A stretch of DNA of 64,000 nucleotides from Primulina eburnea (Eukaryota; Streptophyta; Magnoliopsida; Lamiales; Gesneriaceae), in contig NC_133103.1 in assembly GCF_022965805.1 (NCBI RefSeq), forward strand, positions 28,448,329-28,512,328, read 5' to 3'. The stretch's first letter is position 1, and the number at the start of each line of letters is the position of its first letter. The position numbers were made by a program, and so were the translations under genes. Under the pieces are notes generated by a model. It saw nothing but the letters and a program-made list of their open reading frames with translations, ran no database searches and was not told the DNA's origin. Shown piece by piece: positions 24,085-34,290 of this stretch.

Positions 24085-25435
24085 TATGATTACGTTTTTG
24101 GTGTAGCATTTGCATAATATTATGTTGTGATCGATTTCTAACCGCTTGAGATAATTTTTTGCATAAAAAATCGAGGCCATCTTGGAGCATTTTTCGGCAG
24201 CATGTTGCTGCCCATTTCGGGCACCTTGGGTTGCCCGAGGGGCTGCCCAAAACGGGCAGCAAGGGCAGCCCGAAGGAATTGTGATAATTAATTGATGGTG
24301 TATGATATGTGATATTATGCATGAAGGATGATCAAAAGCCCAAGCCCAATTTGCTAGGTGTATGCTAGGATATTTTGTGTTGAATGATTGTAATAATTAT
24401 CAATTTATAAAGTGGGCCTGGTTTATGGCCCGTTCCCACCCCCATGAGATGTATCCCTATTGCCAAGGATATTTATTTGTAAATATAGTATATTGGATGA
24501 TCAAGATTGGAAGATGGTGGCCATGGTGATTATGAAGATCGAAAATATGTAAATATTGGAAGCTAATGTAATAGTTGCATTTGCATCCCATGCATTTCCC
24601 TAGGATTGGACCTAGGCCCGTGTTTAGCTCACACGGTCCGTTAGTATTGGGGCGATTGATCATCTTGTTTGTTTACTGTTTATAATATATGCATGATATG
24701 TTTTAAATAATGAGCATGTGCGTTATTATTATGATAATAACAAAGTTGCATGAATCCGGCAAACATACGATCAAACATGGCGAGCTTTTAAATAAAATTA
24801 ATTATGAGATCTTTCAAAATTAAAAACCCTCATTTTGAATAAGATTCAAAATTAATATCAAGCCCGAAAAGGGAAATTATAAATTTGTTTATAATTTCCT
24901 GTTCTTCCATCGACAATGGGTGCATGATGAATGCTACCCGTACTCGGGGCTCGGCTCATATTATTGGGGGAGCTTTGGGTGCCGGAAAGCTGTGACATCC
25001 ATTGACATGGTGATGTGAACTACGTGGAACTCCCATAATTTCGGCTCATATTATTGAGGGAACTCATGGCGACTGTCCATTAAGGTTCAATATCGATGGG
25101 TTAGGCTTGACACGTAAAGATGAACGATGTCATATTATTGGGTCCTAATCAAACGTGAGACAAAAGATTACGTATAGAGTTGCATGGCGATGCAATCGGA
25201 AACTACCTTTTAGGAATTATAATTGGCTGATATTATTCAGGATCATAATTCTCTAATTGGACCTTACGTACCTACTGAGGAAAGGAGTTTCCCGTTTTCA
25301 CTAGAGGGTAGTGAAAATGTCAAAACAGTGGGAGCGAAAATTTATAAAGTAAAAGTCCATACTTTATATCTTAGTAAATATTTTAAAATAGTCATTAACA
25401 TTTATCTGTTTTACTTTTCAGTACAAAATTTGACA
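24085..25435 (+). other. Untranslated leader of copia C
   Basis: About 1.35 kb without a convincing gene. It contains a CG-rich dyad region (24205-24273) and a direct repeat around 24949-25045 ('cggctcatattattg', two copies). An open frame runs from 25223 into gag, but the conserved start is 25436. A TTTTACTTTTCAG at about 25409-25421 could be a splice acceptor. Confidence 0.6.
24205..24273 (+). repeat. CG-rich dyad cluster in leader of copia C
   Basis: Repeated GCTGCCC and GGGCAGC blocks alternate, including GCTGCCC-aaaac-GGGCAGC, a perfect 7-bp dyad. It is another short CG-rich inverted-repeat patch in an AT-rich element, with a motif unlike that of A or D. Confidence 0.65.
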
Positions 25436-26464
25436 ATGTCTTCAATTCGCAATCCGCTTTCTGCCATACTCGAAAAACATGTGTTAACCGGACCTAACTA
25501 TCTCACTTGGCTAAGAAATCTGAAAATCGTCCTCAACTCGGAAAGGATTGCATATACACTGACTGAGTCGCCCCCTGCTGAGGCTCCGACTAGCTGTACT
25601 CCTGAGGAATTGCAGACCTACAAGGATTGGTGTGACCATGACTTGAAGGCTAGGTGTTATATGCAGGCTTTTATGAACGATGAGCTGCAGAGGTGTTTTG
25701 AGGATGCAAAGAATGCTGATGACATTCATATGCACCTCAAGGAGCTCTTTGGTGAGCAGACTCGGCCTCTGAGGCATGCTATAGTCAAGGAGCTCATCAC
25801 TTTACGCATGCGAGATGGGGCTTCGGTCCATGAGCATGGCCTAAAGTTGATTGAGCTCGTGGACAAGCTCGTTGGCATGGATTTGATGTTGCCTTCGGAG
25901 TTGACCACTGATGTGTTGTTGTTGTCGTTGCCTAGCTCATTTGATCCTTTTGTGGTGAACTTCAATATGAACAAGCTTGAGCCGAGCCTTGAAGAGTTGG
26001 TGAACATGGTTGTGACTTTTGAGTCCACCATCAAGAAAGAGAAGCCGGTTCTTTTTGTGGGCTCTTCATCTGGCTCGAAGATCGGTCCACCTGGGAAGGG
26101 AAAGAAGCGTTCTTTCCAACGTCCCAAGAAGAGCGTGCCCTCGAAGAGGCAGACTTCGAGTCCGGTAGTGGCAGCCACACCAGTGAAGGCTGACAAGACT
26201 GTTGACATCTGTCACCACTGCAAGAAACCTGGACATTGGAGGCGTAACTGCAGGGAATATCTTGCCCAGAAGGGTTCTGGAAAGGGTATGTTCTATATTG
26301 AAGTAAACATTTCGATTAACTCTACTTCTTGGGTATTGGATACCGGCTGTGGCTCACATCTCTGTAATGATTTGCAGGTGATGGGAAGAAGTAGGAAGCT
26401 CAGGGAAGCTGAGACCTTCTTGAGGATGGGCAATGGAGCAAGGGTTGCTGCCAAGGCCATATGA
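25436..26464 (+). CDS. Gag and start of protease, copia C
   Basis: The ATG at 25436 starts MSSIRNPLSAILEK, a typical copia gag N-terminus; the frame is open upstream to 25223 but without conserved sequence. Gag capsid signatures include GPNYLTWLRNLKIVLN and the HEHGLKLIELVDKL region. A basic tract is followed by one zinc knuckle CHHCKKPGHWRRNC (about residue 260). The aspartic protease active site DTGCGSH follows at about 26340. The frame ends at TGA 26462-26464, and homology continues in another frame at 26480-26707 (LLRDVLFVRDLVKNIISISML) up to the Athila D insertion. Gag would form the particle and protease would process it. Confidence 0.88.
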   Translation: MSSIRNPLSAILEKHVLTGPNYLTWLRNLKIVLNSERIAYTLTESPPAEAPTSCTPEELQTYKDWCDHDLKARCYMQAFMNDELQRCFEDAKNADDIHMHLKELFGEQTRPLRHAIVKELITLRMRDGASVHEHGLKLIELVDKLVGMDLMLPSELTTDVLLLSLPSSFDPFVVNFNMNKLEPSLEELVNMVVTFESTIKKEKPVLFVGSSSGSKIGPPGKGKKRSFQRPKKSVPSKRQTSSPVVAATPVKADKTVDICHHCKKPGHWRRNCREYLAQKGSGKGMFYIEVNISINSTSWVLDTGCGSHLCNDLQVMGRSRKLREAETFLRMGNGARVAAKAI

Positions 26465-26708
26465 AATGTTTGTTTACTTTTGAACAATGATTTTAAGTTG
26501 TTATTGAGAGATGTTTTGTTTGTACGAGATTTGGTGAAAAACATTATTTCCATTTCTATGTTAGACAAAGATGGATTTTCTTGTTTATTTAGCAAAGGTG
26601 TTTGCAATATTTACAAGAATGAATGTTTAATTGGTACTGGAGAACTTGAAAATGATCTCTACACCTTAAAATTGAAAGATATTCCACTTAACAATGTCCA
26701 AGCAATAA
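26465..26708 (+). pseudogene. Protease / pre-integrase segment of copia C, cut by D
   Basis: A continuation of the polyprotein after a stop and frame change. It ends at the AATAA duplication (26704-26708), where Athila D begins. The downstream partner begins at 38218. Confidence 0.75.
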
Positions 26709-26902
26709 TGATAAGACTCGTTTTTATGTGTTTTTAGTGTTGGTTTTGAGTCGTATTCATGCATCATATTAGTTTGTTTTAGTTTAATTTTGCATTGTTT
26801 TAGCATTATTTAGCATGTGATTTATCTCGTGTATTTTGTGGTTATTTTGTAGGAATTGAACCAAAAAGTGGGAGAAAATTTGTCAAAATATCGAAGAGGA
26901 TT

Positions 26903-27083
26903 CGCTAGGGTGGTCAAAAGTGACCGCCCCAGCGAGCATTTTGGTCTGGCCGAGGATTTTATGCGCAAGTGTCTCGCTAGGGCGGTCAAAAGTGACCGCC
27001 CCAGCGAAATCAGGGACATGCTCGAGGAAGTTTATGCGAGGACCTCTCGCTAGGGCGGTCAAAAATATACCGCCCTAGCGAGA
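26903..27083 (+). repeat. Three CG-rich hairpins in LTR of D
   Basis: Hairpins at 26903-26934, 26975-27006 and 27045-27083 share the core CTAGGGCGGTCA paired with TGACCGCCC. The third has 15-bp perfect arms TCTCGCTAGGGCGGT and ACCGCCCTAGCGAGA around a 9-base loop. All three recur in the 3' LTR (third at 37144-37182). They lie 195-375 bases into the LTR, upstream of a TATATTT. Confidence 0.92.
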
Positions 27084-27178
27084 AGTGAGATTCGGGAAGA
27101 TTTGTTTCCAACTTTTTATGGACTCTATCCTACACCAAAACCTAATACACGAGATCAGCCTCCTTTTTGAGAGACTTT

Positions 27179-27187
27179 ATTATATTT
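27179..27187 (+). promoter_or_regulatory. Predicted TATA box of element D LTR
   Basis: TATTATATTT lies about 470 bases into the LTR and about 95 bases after the last hairpin, the position expected for a U3 core promoter. No other evidence supports it. Confidence 0.3.
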
Positions 27188-28123
27188 TTCATCACTTTTC
27201 TTGGAGGGGAGGCTAGAGAAAGGAGATTTCGAAGACCTCGAGATTTCCACGCGTCGTGGCCGTCATCCATCGTCATCTTTAGTATTTTCATTATTCAGTA
27301 TTTTATTTCTTACATTAATTGTTGGTTTTTATCATGAATTTCAGTAGCTAAACTCTAGATTTGTTGGGATTTGAGGGGATCCTACCCCGTACTCGGTGTT
27401 TAACATTATTTCTCGACGTTTTTATTAGTGATTTGTTTATGCTATTGTTCTTTCTTGGTTCAATCGAAGCCTAGCTAACTTCCTTTGATTATTTCATGTT
27501 GTTGATGATTTCGATAGAACAATCAACAATAGGATCAAATAGTATAAACCACGGATTTACAATTTAGTAGATATACGGAATTGGGTACGTGTCGATAGTG
27601 ATAGTTCACCCGGATGAAAGCTAGTGGATTCCATAGAATGTAATGCAATCTTGAACTGTTAAATAATTGAGGACACTTGAGTACTGCATGTTTATGATTA
27701 GTATTAATATAGCTCGACAGAGTATATTAATTAGTCTAGGGAATTCCGTCGAATGCACGAGTAAAAGTCGAGTGTAATTATTTAAACACGAGTGGTAGGT
27801 GAACTGCTAATTCCCAAAAAATTCATTTCTCAATTGATTTAATCCAAATTAATCATTGCTTTCTTGAATACGTTTTCTTTGCATTTTAATTATTTTAGTT
27901 GTTTAATTTACATTAGTTTAATCATCAACTCATTTTATCGTTGCTAAAGAAATTTTACTTGAAAATAAAAATAGTGTAACGCAGTCCTTGTGGAACGATA
28001 CTCGTATTCACTTACGTTTATTATAACTTGACTATCGTGCACTTGCGATATTTAAATCGAGCTTTCATTTATAAAATAAATTTTGGGACTATTCACTGTG
28101 CGAGTTTTGCTCGATCAAGTTTT

Positions 28124-28141
28124 TGGCGCCGTTGCTGGGGA
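28124..28141 (+). promoter_or_regulatory. Primer-binding site, tRNA-Asp type (element D)
   Basis: TGGCGCCGTTGCTGGGGA lies six bases after the LTR and differs by one base from the site in element A. Confidence 0.88.
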
Positions 28142-28250
28142 CTGTTGATTCACAATTTTTTATTTTTCATTTAAATTCTTTAGTATTATTTATTTTATTG
28201 TTATTTGATACTCTCATTATGTTGCAGATTTTTCTTGTGGTGCATGCGAT

Positions 28251-28807
28251 GATCACTCGAGTTTAAGCTTGAGCCTTTTGACCCCGAGATTGAACGCACA
28301 GCTAGACGTCGACTACAGCAGCAAAGAGTGAAGGAAAGAATGGAAGACGATCAACACAGAGAGGAGCCAAGGCGTATACCGATGATGGATTATGCACACC
28401 CCTCTCTTCATGGAGCACGTCCAAGCATCGTAAGACCAGTCATCCGAGCTAATCAGTTTGAGATCAAGCCAGCTATCATTCAGATGATTCAGAACACTGT
28501 CCAATTTGGGGGAAGTGCACTTGACGACCCTAATTCTCATATAGCTGACTTTCTTGAAATTTGTGATACTTTTAAGTTTAATGGCATGCCTGATGATGCG
28601 TTTATTTCCATTTTCACTGAGAGATAAAGCTAAGTCGTGGTTAAACTGTTTGCCTGTAGGGTCTATTACTACATGGGAGGATATGCAAAGGCATTCCTGA
28701 TCAAGTACTTTCCTCCGTCGAAGACTATGAAGCTTAGAGCCGACATTACTACTTTTGCTCAATATGAGCAAGAGTCACTTTACAAGGCATGGGAGCGCTA
28801 GAAGGAC
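28251..28807 (+). pseudogene. Athila gag N-terminal part (element D), frameshifted
   Basis: The reading frame containing MEDDQHREEPRR and FEIKPAIIQMIQ runs to a stop at about 28625. Homology then continues in another frame (LRDKAKSWLNCLPVGS, near 28620-28680), with a further frame change near 28685 and a TAG at 28800. The main gag frame follows at 28808. The block corresponds to the capsid N-terminus. The true start codon is uncertain because stops lie close upstream. Confidence 0.75.
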
Positions 28808-30556
28808 TTGTTGAGGAAATGTCCACAATATGAGCTGCCTCTTGGGTTAGTTGTTCAAACTTTCTACTACGGTCTGCTTACTCCTAACCGTACTATGATA
28901 GATGCTGCTGCCTGTGGTAACTTACTGAGAAAAACGGCTGAGGAAGGATATGAGTTATTGGAGGAGATGGCTGCTAGTAGCTATCATCCTCAGTCTGATA
29001 GGCAGAGACGAGGTGCTGGAGTTAATCAAGTTAATGACTTGTCGGCGGTTTCAGCACAGTTAGAGGCTTTGAATAAAAAGATTGATGGGATGAGCATGAG
29101 TGGGTCGGCTATGCGTCTGCAAGAAATTTTCTGTGATAAGTGTGGGGGTGAGCATGACGTGCAGGATTGCCAAGATGGCAATCCATTCTATGTGCATGAG
29201 GGAGCACCGGTAAAACAAGTGGGATTCCAGAATCGTCCTAGAAATGACCCTTATTCGAACACATATAATCCGGGATGGAGAAATCACCCAAACTTTTCAT
29301 GGGGAGGTCAAAACAACCAAAATCGACAACAAAGAGGCCCACCATATGGGATGCACCAAGGATTCAAGCCAGAACCGCCTCGGGAGGAGAAGTCCAATTT
29401 AGAGAAAATGATGACTAAATTTATTTCTGCAACAGAGACGAGATTTCAGAACCAAGATGCATCCATAAAGGGGTTAGAGAATCAAATTGGACAATTGGCT
29501 AAGTTGATTGCTAATAGGGAGCAAGGAGCTTTGCCAAGCAACACGGAAACTAACCCAAGAGAACATGTGAAGGCTGTGGAATTGCGTAGTGGAAAAGCAC
29601 TCGAGTCTAATGAGGAAAAGACCAAGCACGCTGAGGATGAGGCGGAAAATCGAGGAGGTAAGTCTTCTAACTCTACATCTACACCTATTGCACAGAATAA
29701 AATTTTTATCCCTCCACCTTTTCCTGCAGCAATGAAGAAAGCTAAATTAGATGCACAATTTGGTAAATTTCTTGAGATATTTAAAAAATTGCATATTAAC
29801 ATTCCTTTTGCTGATGCTTTATTGAATATGCCAATTTATGCAAAATTCTTGAAAAATATCTTATCAAATAAGCGGAAGCTAGAAGATCATATGATGGTGA
29901 ATTTGACTGAAAATTGCTCCGCTTTAGTTCAAAACAAGATACCTCCTAAGCAAAAAGATCCAGGGAGTTTCTCTATAACTTGCATTATTGGTGACATTAA
30001 TTTTCATAAAGCTCTATGTGATCTTGGTGCGAGTATTAATCTGATGCCTTTTTCTGTGTTTAGGAGACTGGGATTAGGTGAACCCAAGCCAACTAGGATG
30101 TCGTTTCAGCTGGCTGACAGATCTGTCAAGTATCCACGTGGGATTATCGAAGATGTTTTGGTGAAAGTGGATAAGTTTATTTTTCCTGCAGATTTTGTGG
30201 TACTTGACATGGAGGAAGATTTAGAGATGCCTTTAATCCTAGGGAGACCGTTTCTGGCTACAGGGAAAGAACTGATTGATGTTGAAGAGGGGAAATTGAG
30301 GCTGAGAGTTGGAGAAGAAGAAATTATTTTTGATGTCTTCAATACTCTCAAGCACACAATGCACAATGATAGTTGTTTTCGTATTGATGTCTTGGATTCT
30401 CTCGTTTGTGATTTTATGCAGGATGGATTCAAAGAACCATTGGAGGCCACTCTCACTACTGAAAAGCAGGAGGACGAGCTAGACGAGGAAAAGATGGAGA
30501 TGGTAGCTCACTTGAATGCCGTTCCACTTGGAGAAAGCAAGCGAGGCTTAGACTAG
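28808..30556 (+). CDS. Gag C-terminal part and protease, element D
   Basis: A 582-residue frame; the Met at 28808 is internal to gag, not a natural start. Order: capsid C-terminus (VVQTFYYGLLTPNRTM), a single metal-knuckle-like CDKCGGEHDVQDC (about residue 110), a Gln/Asn-rich linker, GLENQIGQLAKLI, then NTETNPREHVKAV. The retropepsin domain follows with LCDLGASINLMPF (about residue 400), IIEDVLVKVDKF and MPLILGRPFLATG. The frame ends in TAG at 30554, just before a one-frame change into the RT part. It is much better preserved than in A, and its protease domain looks complete. Confidence 0.88.
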   Translation: MLRKCPQYELPLGLVVQTFYYGLLTPNRTMIDAAACGNLLRKTAEEGYELLEEMAASSYHPQSDRQRRGAGVNQVNDLSAVSAQLEALNKKIDGMSMSGSAMRLQEIFCDKCGGEHDVQDCQDGNPFYVHEGAPVKQVGFQNRPRNDPYSNTYNPGWRNHPNFSWGGQNNQNRQQRGPPYGMHQGFKPEPPREEKSNLEKMMTKFISATETRFQNQDASIKGLENQIGQLAKLIANREQGALPSNTETNPREHVKAVELRSGKALESNEEKTKHAEDEAENRGGKSSNSTSTPIAQNKIFIPPPFPAAMKKAKLDAQFGKFLEIFKKLHINIPFADALLNMPIYAKFLKNILSNKRKLEDHMMVNLTENCSALVQNKIPPKQKDPGSFSITCIIGDINFHKALCDLGASINLMPFSVFRRLGLGEPKPTRMSFQLADRSVKYPRGIIEDVLVKVDKFIFPADFVVLDMEEDLEMPLILGRPFLATGKELIDVEEGKLRLRVGEEEIIFDVFNTLKHTMHNDSCFRIDVLDSLVCDFMQDGFKEPLEATLTTEKQEDELDEEKMEMVAHLNAVPLGESKRGLD

Positions 30557-31448
30557 AGGAATTGGGAGACAGAAAAGATTTAATGCCTCAAAAGTCAAGC
30601 CTAGAGGAGCCACCTACTGTGGAGCTCAAACCACTACCTCCACATCTCAAGTACGTATATTTAGGAGAAAATAATAAATTGCCTGTTATTATTTCCTCTT
30701 CTTTGACAGATGATATGGAGAGTAAGCTCTTGGGAGTCCTCAAGGAGCATTCGCTTGGAAGGTTTCGGACATAAAAGGTATAAGTCCTTCGATCTGCATG
30801 CACAAAATTCTGATGGAAGATAAATACTCACCTCTATCACAACCACAAAGGAGACTCAATCCAAAGATGCAAGAGGTAGTAAAAGCTGAAACAATTAAAC
30901 TTCTGGATGCAGGTATTATCTATCCTATCTCTGATAGTGCGTGGGTAATTCCTGTACAATGTGTGCCTAAAAAGGGTGGGATTACTGTTATTACTAATGA
31001 AAAAAATGAGTTGATTCCCACTAGAACTGTTACGGGTTGGCGTGTGTGCATAGATTATAGGAAATTGAATGATGCAACCCGTAAAGATCACTTTCCCTTG
31101 CCATTTATCGATCAAATGATTGAACGATTAGCAGGTCATGAATTTTATTGCTTTTTAGATGGATATTCGGGATACAATCAAATCACAATTGCACCTGAGG
31201 ACCAAGAGAAAACTACTTTCACTTGCCCTTATAGTACTTTTGCGTTTAGGCGTATGCCCTTTGGTTTATGCAATGCACCTGCCACATTTCAAAGATGCAT
31301 GACCGCTATCTTTCATGACATGATTGAAAATTTCCTTGAAATTTTTATGGATGATTTCTCTATTTTTGGCTCCTCATTTAATGAATGTTTAGAGAATTTG
31401 AACTTGGTGTTAATTAGATGTGAAGAGAGCAATTTGGTGTTAAATTAG
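30557..31448 (+). pseudogene. Reverse transcriptase, first part (element D)
   Basis: The linker 30562-30774 is in one frame; RT proper is open at 30780-31448 in another. It has VCIDYRKLNDATRKDHFPLP, FLDGYSGYNQITIAPEDQEK, FRRMPFGLCNAPATFQRCM and the catalytic FMDD (31344-31355). A TAG at 31446-31448 interrupts where the next frame continues [12 protein letters not shown] in register, so it is a point stop rather than a frameshift. The enzyme would copy D RNA into DNA. Confidence 0.87.
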
Positions 31449-33506
31449 GAGAAATGTCATTTTATGGTTCAAGAGGGGATTGTGTTAGGACACAAGGTAT
31501 CAGAGAATGGAATTGAGGTCGACAAGGCCAAGGTGGAAGTAATCAAAAACCTACCACCACCTTCATCAATAAAAGGAGTTAGAATTTTCCTAGGGCATGC
31601 TGGTTTTTATAGGCGTTTTATTAAAGATTTTTCTAAAATTGCTAAACCTTTATCCTCTTTGTTGATGAAAGATATTGAATTTAATTTTGATTCTACTTGT
31701 CTGCATGCATTCGAGATACTCAAGGAAAGCTTGGTGACAACACCTGTTCTGACTGTCCCTGATTGGGAGTTACCGTTTGAGGTGATGTGCGATGCTAGTG
31801 ATACAGCTGTTGGTGCGGTGCTGGGTCAAAGGAAGAACAAGGTATTTCATACCATCTACTATGCAAGTAAGACTTTAAATGATGCTCAATTGAATTACGC
31901 TACTACTGAAAAGGAATTACTTGCTATAGTATTTGCTTTCGACAAATTTCATTCATACCTTGTTCTGTCTAAAGTAACTGTGTATACAGATCATTCTGCC
32001 CTAAAATACTTGCTTGCTAAGAAATATGCGAAACCTAGGTTAATTAGGTGGATTTTATTATTGCAAGAATTTGATCTCGAGATTCGAGATAAAAAGGGTG
32101 TGGAAAATGTAGTTGCTGATCATCTGTCTAGGCTTGAGCATGTTAGAATTAAGGGCAGTGACGATGATATAGATGACTGGTTTCCTGATGAACAATTGCT
32201 TGAGATGAAACATTGTCCATGGTATGCAAATTTCGCTAACTTTCTTGTCACAGGCACACCTCCACCAAACCTATCGTTTCACCAACGAAAGAAATTCTTT
32301 TCTCACGTGAAATACTATTTTTGGGAGGAACCGTTTTTGTTTAAAATTTGTGCAGATTCCATGATGAGACGGTGTGTTGCGGAGGAAGAGTTTGATCAAA
32401 TTCTCAACCATTGCCATGACCGTGAGGTAGGTGGTCATTTCGGACCAATAAGGACGGTATCCAAGGTACTTGAATGTGGCTTTTATTGGCCAACTCTCTT
32501 TAAAGATGCTCGTTTTTATGTGCTACATTGTGATAAATGCCAGCGGACAGGTAACATCTCTAACCGTCACGAAATGTCTTTAAATAATATCATTGAGTGT
32601 GAGGTTTTTGATGTGTGGGGGATAGACTTTATGGGACCGTTTCCTAGTTCTTTCACGAAAAAATACATCTTGGTTGCGGTGGATTATGTGTCTAAGTGGG
32701 TAGAGGCGGAAGCGTATGCCACTAATGATGCTCAAGTGGTCCTAAAATATTTAAAGAAAAACATTTTTAACCGATTTGGAACACCACGAGCAATCATTAG
32801 TGATGGTGGCATGCATTTTTGCAACAAACTATTTGAAAAACTTTTGAGCAAATATGGTGTCACACATAAGATATCTACCCCCTATCACCCCCAGACGAGT
32901 GGTCAAGTGGAAGTGTCGAACCGAGAGATAAAGCGAATTTTGGAGAAAGTGGTAGGTGTCAATAGGAAAGATTGGTCGGTGAGGTTAGACGATGCTCTGT
33001 GGGCATATAGGACTGCTTTTAAAACACCTATAGGCACTACACCGTATAGGCTTTTGTTTGGTAAAGCATGTCATCTACCTGTAGAGTTAGAGCATCGGGC
33101 ATATTGGGCAACAAAAGCACTAAACTTTAACTTTATTGATGCAGGTGAACGACGTTTGCTTCAACTAGATCAGTTGGAGGAATTCCGGAATCTGGCCTAT
33201 TATCTAGCACTGTCATACAAAGAAAAGACAAAGAAGGCTCATGATAGGCGGATCATCGAAAGAGAATTCAAAGAAGGTGAAAACGTCCTGCTCTACAACT
33301 CCCGGTTGCGACTATTTCCCGGAAAACTGAAGTCACGATGGTCCGGTCCATTCGTGAATTCGAAAGTATACCCATCGGGAGCGGTAGAGTTGAAAGATGG
33401 GAAGGATGGGACATTTACGGTCAATGCCCAGCGCCTTAAGCACTACATGGGTGGCACAATCGAGCCACAACTTGGAATCACCCGGTTCCCAGACATGCCG
33501 AACTGA
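31449..33506 (+). CDS. RT thumb, RNase H and integrase of element D, open frame
   Basis: The frame is open for over 680 residues. It begins with the RT thumb ([17 protein letters not shown]). RNase H follows with acidic residues in [29 protein letters not shown] and VADHLSR (about residues 110-220). Integrase has the HHCC domain ([11 protein letters not shown] ... CDKCQRTG). Its DDE core is in [21 protein letters not shown] and [13 protein letters not shown]. The C-terminus ends after [12 protein letters not shown]. All catalytic residues expected for both domains are visible. The only barrier upstream is the stop at 31446. Confidence 0.9.
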   Translation, partial: EKCHFMVQEGIVLGHKVSENGIEVDKAKVEVIKNLPPPSSIKGVRIFLGHAGFYRRFIKDFSKIAKPLSSLLMKDIEFNFDSTCLHAFEILKESLVTTPVLTVPDWELPFEVMCDASDTAVGAVLGQRKNKVFHTIYYASKTLNDAQLNYATTEKELLAIVFAFDKFHSYLVLSKVTVYTDHSALKYLLAKKYAKPRLIRWILLLQEFDLEIRDKKGVENVVADHLSRLEHVRIKGSDDDIDDWFPDEQLLEMKHCPWYANFANFLVTGTPPPNLSFHQRKKFFSHVKYYFWEEPFLFKICADSMMRRCVAEEEFDQILNHCHDREVGGHFGPIRTVSKVLECGFYWPTLFKDARFYVLHCDKCQRTGNISNRHEMSLNNIIECEVFDVWGIDFMGPFPSSFTKKYILVAVDYVSKWVEAEAYATNDAQVVLKYLKKNIFNRFGTPRAIISDGGMHFCNKLFEKLLSKYGVTHKISTPYHPQTSGQVEVSNREIKRILEKVVGVNRKDWSVRLDDALWAYRTAFKTPIGTTPYRLLFGKACHLPVELEHRAYWATKALNFNFIDAGERRLLQLDQLEEFRNLAYYLALSYKEKTKKAHDRRIIEREFKEGENVLLYNSRLRLFPGKLKSRWSGPFVNSKVYPSGAVELKDGKDGTFTVNAQRLKHYMGGTIEPQLGITRFPDMPN

Positions 33507-34290
33507 GACGGACCGACAGTCAAGCTCTCGACTATAAATTGAGAACTACTTTTCTTCCCCTTCTCTTGCATTTGATTTAATTTTTCTTTCATGTCGATTT
33601 GTTTATTTTCTCTTGCTCTTGTTTAGTTTTATATTAAAAAAAAAAGTATTTTGGTGTGCACAGCCGTGAAGCTTCCGCCCGGGCGGGAATTTATATCCAC
33701 CCGGGCGCGCCCTTTTCAAAAAAATTTTCGAGGACCATCCGCCCGGGCGGAAACTTACATCCGCCCGGGCGCGCCCTTTTCAAAAAAAATTCGAGGAATA
33801 TCCGCCCGGGCGGAAACTTATAGCCGCCCGGGCGGATCGCGCAGACTTAAAATCTGCTACACTTTTTTCTCCTCTCCCCACTCGAAACCCTCGCACCCCT
33901 TTCCGAATTTTTCGCCCCCACTATCTCAATCTCTCTCAATTCATCTTTTCTCACCAAATTTCAGGTACAATCGTGCACCCTCACCTTCACCAAGTGTCAA
34001 GACGCGATTTTTCCGGTCAAGAACTCAACTCTCCGGCGAACCCAAGCGATTTCCGGCCACCGCCGCCTCCTTCCATCTTTTGTGCTCAAGACTTATTATT
34101 TGGTGATTTTTCAGGGCAAAGACTCAATCTTGGTCGATACACTCCACCAGGAAGCATTTAGGCTACAATATTTTCTTCTCCGGTGGTCTTTCAAGCAACT
34201 ACGGTCATCTTCCACAGATTTCGGTGAGCATCTCCGGCGACCCTAAAAAATTTTCCGGCGTTTTGATACTTTGTGCACTCCAGTCTCGAC
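33507..34290 (+). other. Spacer between integrase and ORF2 of element D
   Basis: No supportable gene; frames across it are translations of repeats. It holds three tandem units with CCGCCCGGGCGG palindromes (33675-33835), then a CT-rich leader-like stretch. Several TTTCAG-type acceptor-like sites (about 33963 and 34112) precede the ORF2 ATG. Confidence 0.65.
33675..33835 (+). repeat. Tandem units with CCGCCCGGGCGG palindromes (element D)
   Basis: Perfect 12-bp palindromes lie at 33675-33686, 33739-33750, 33802-33813 and 33824-33835, with near copies (33701 and 33761). The unit is about 63 bp and each carries two palindromes. The motif differs from the hairpins in D's own LTRs, but the location, before ORF2, matches the cluster in element A. 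Confidence 0.9.

Larger units (their letters stand above)
26709..28117 (+). repeat. 5' LTR of Athila element D
   Basis: It begins TGATAAGACTCG and ends GCTCGATCA. It contains three CG-rich hairpins (26903-27083), then a TATATTT (about 27180), then an AT-rich remainder. Both LTRs have the same length. Confidence 0.95.

Noticed and set aside
25223..25435. N-terminal extension of copia C gag
   Set aside because: The frame is open, but the sequence shows no resemblance to gag and the conserved start is at 25436. The region is leader.
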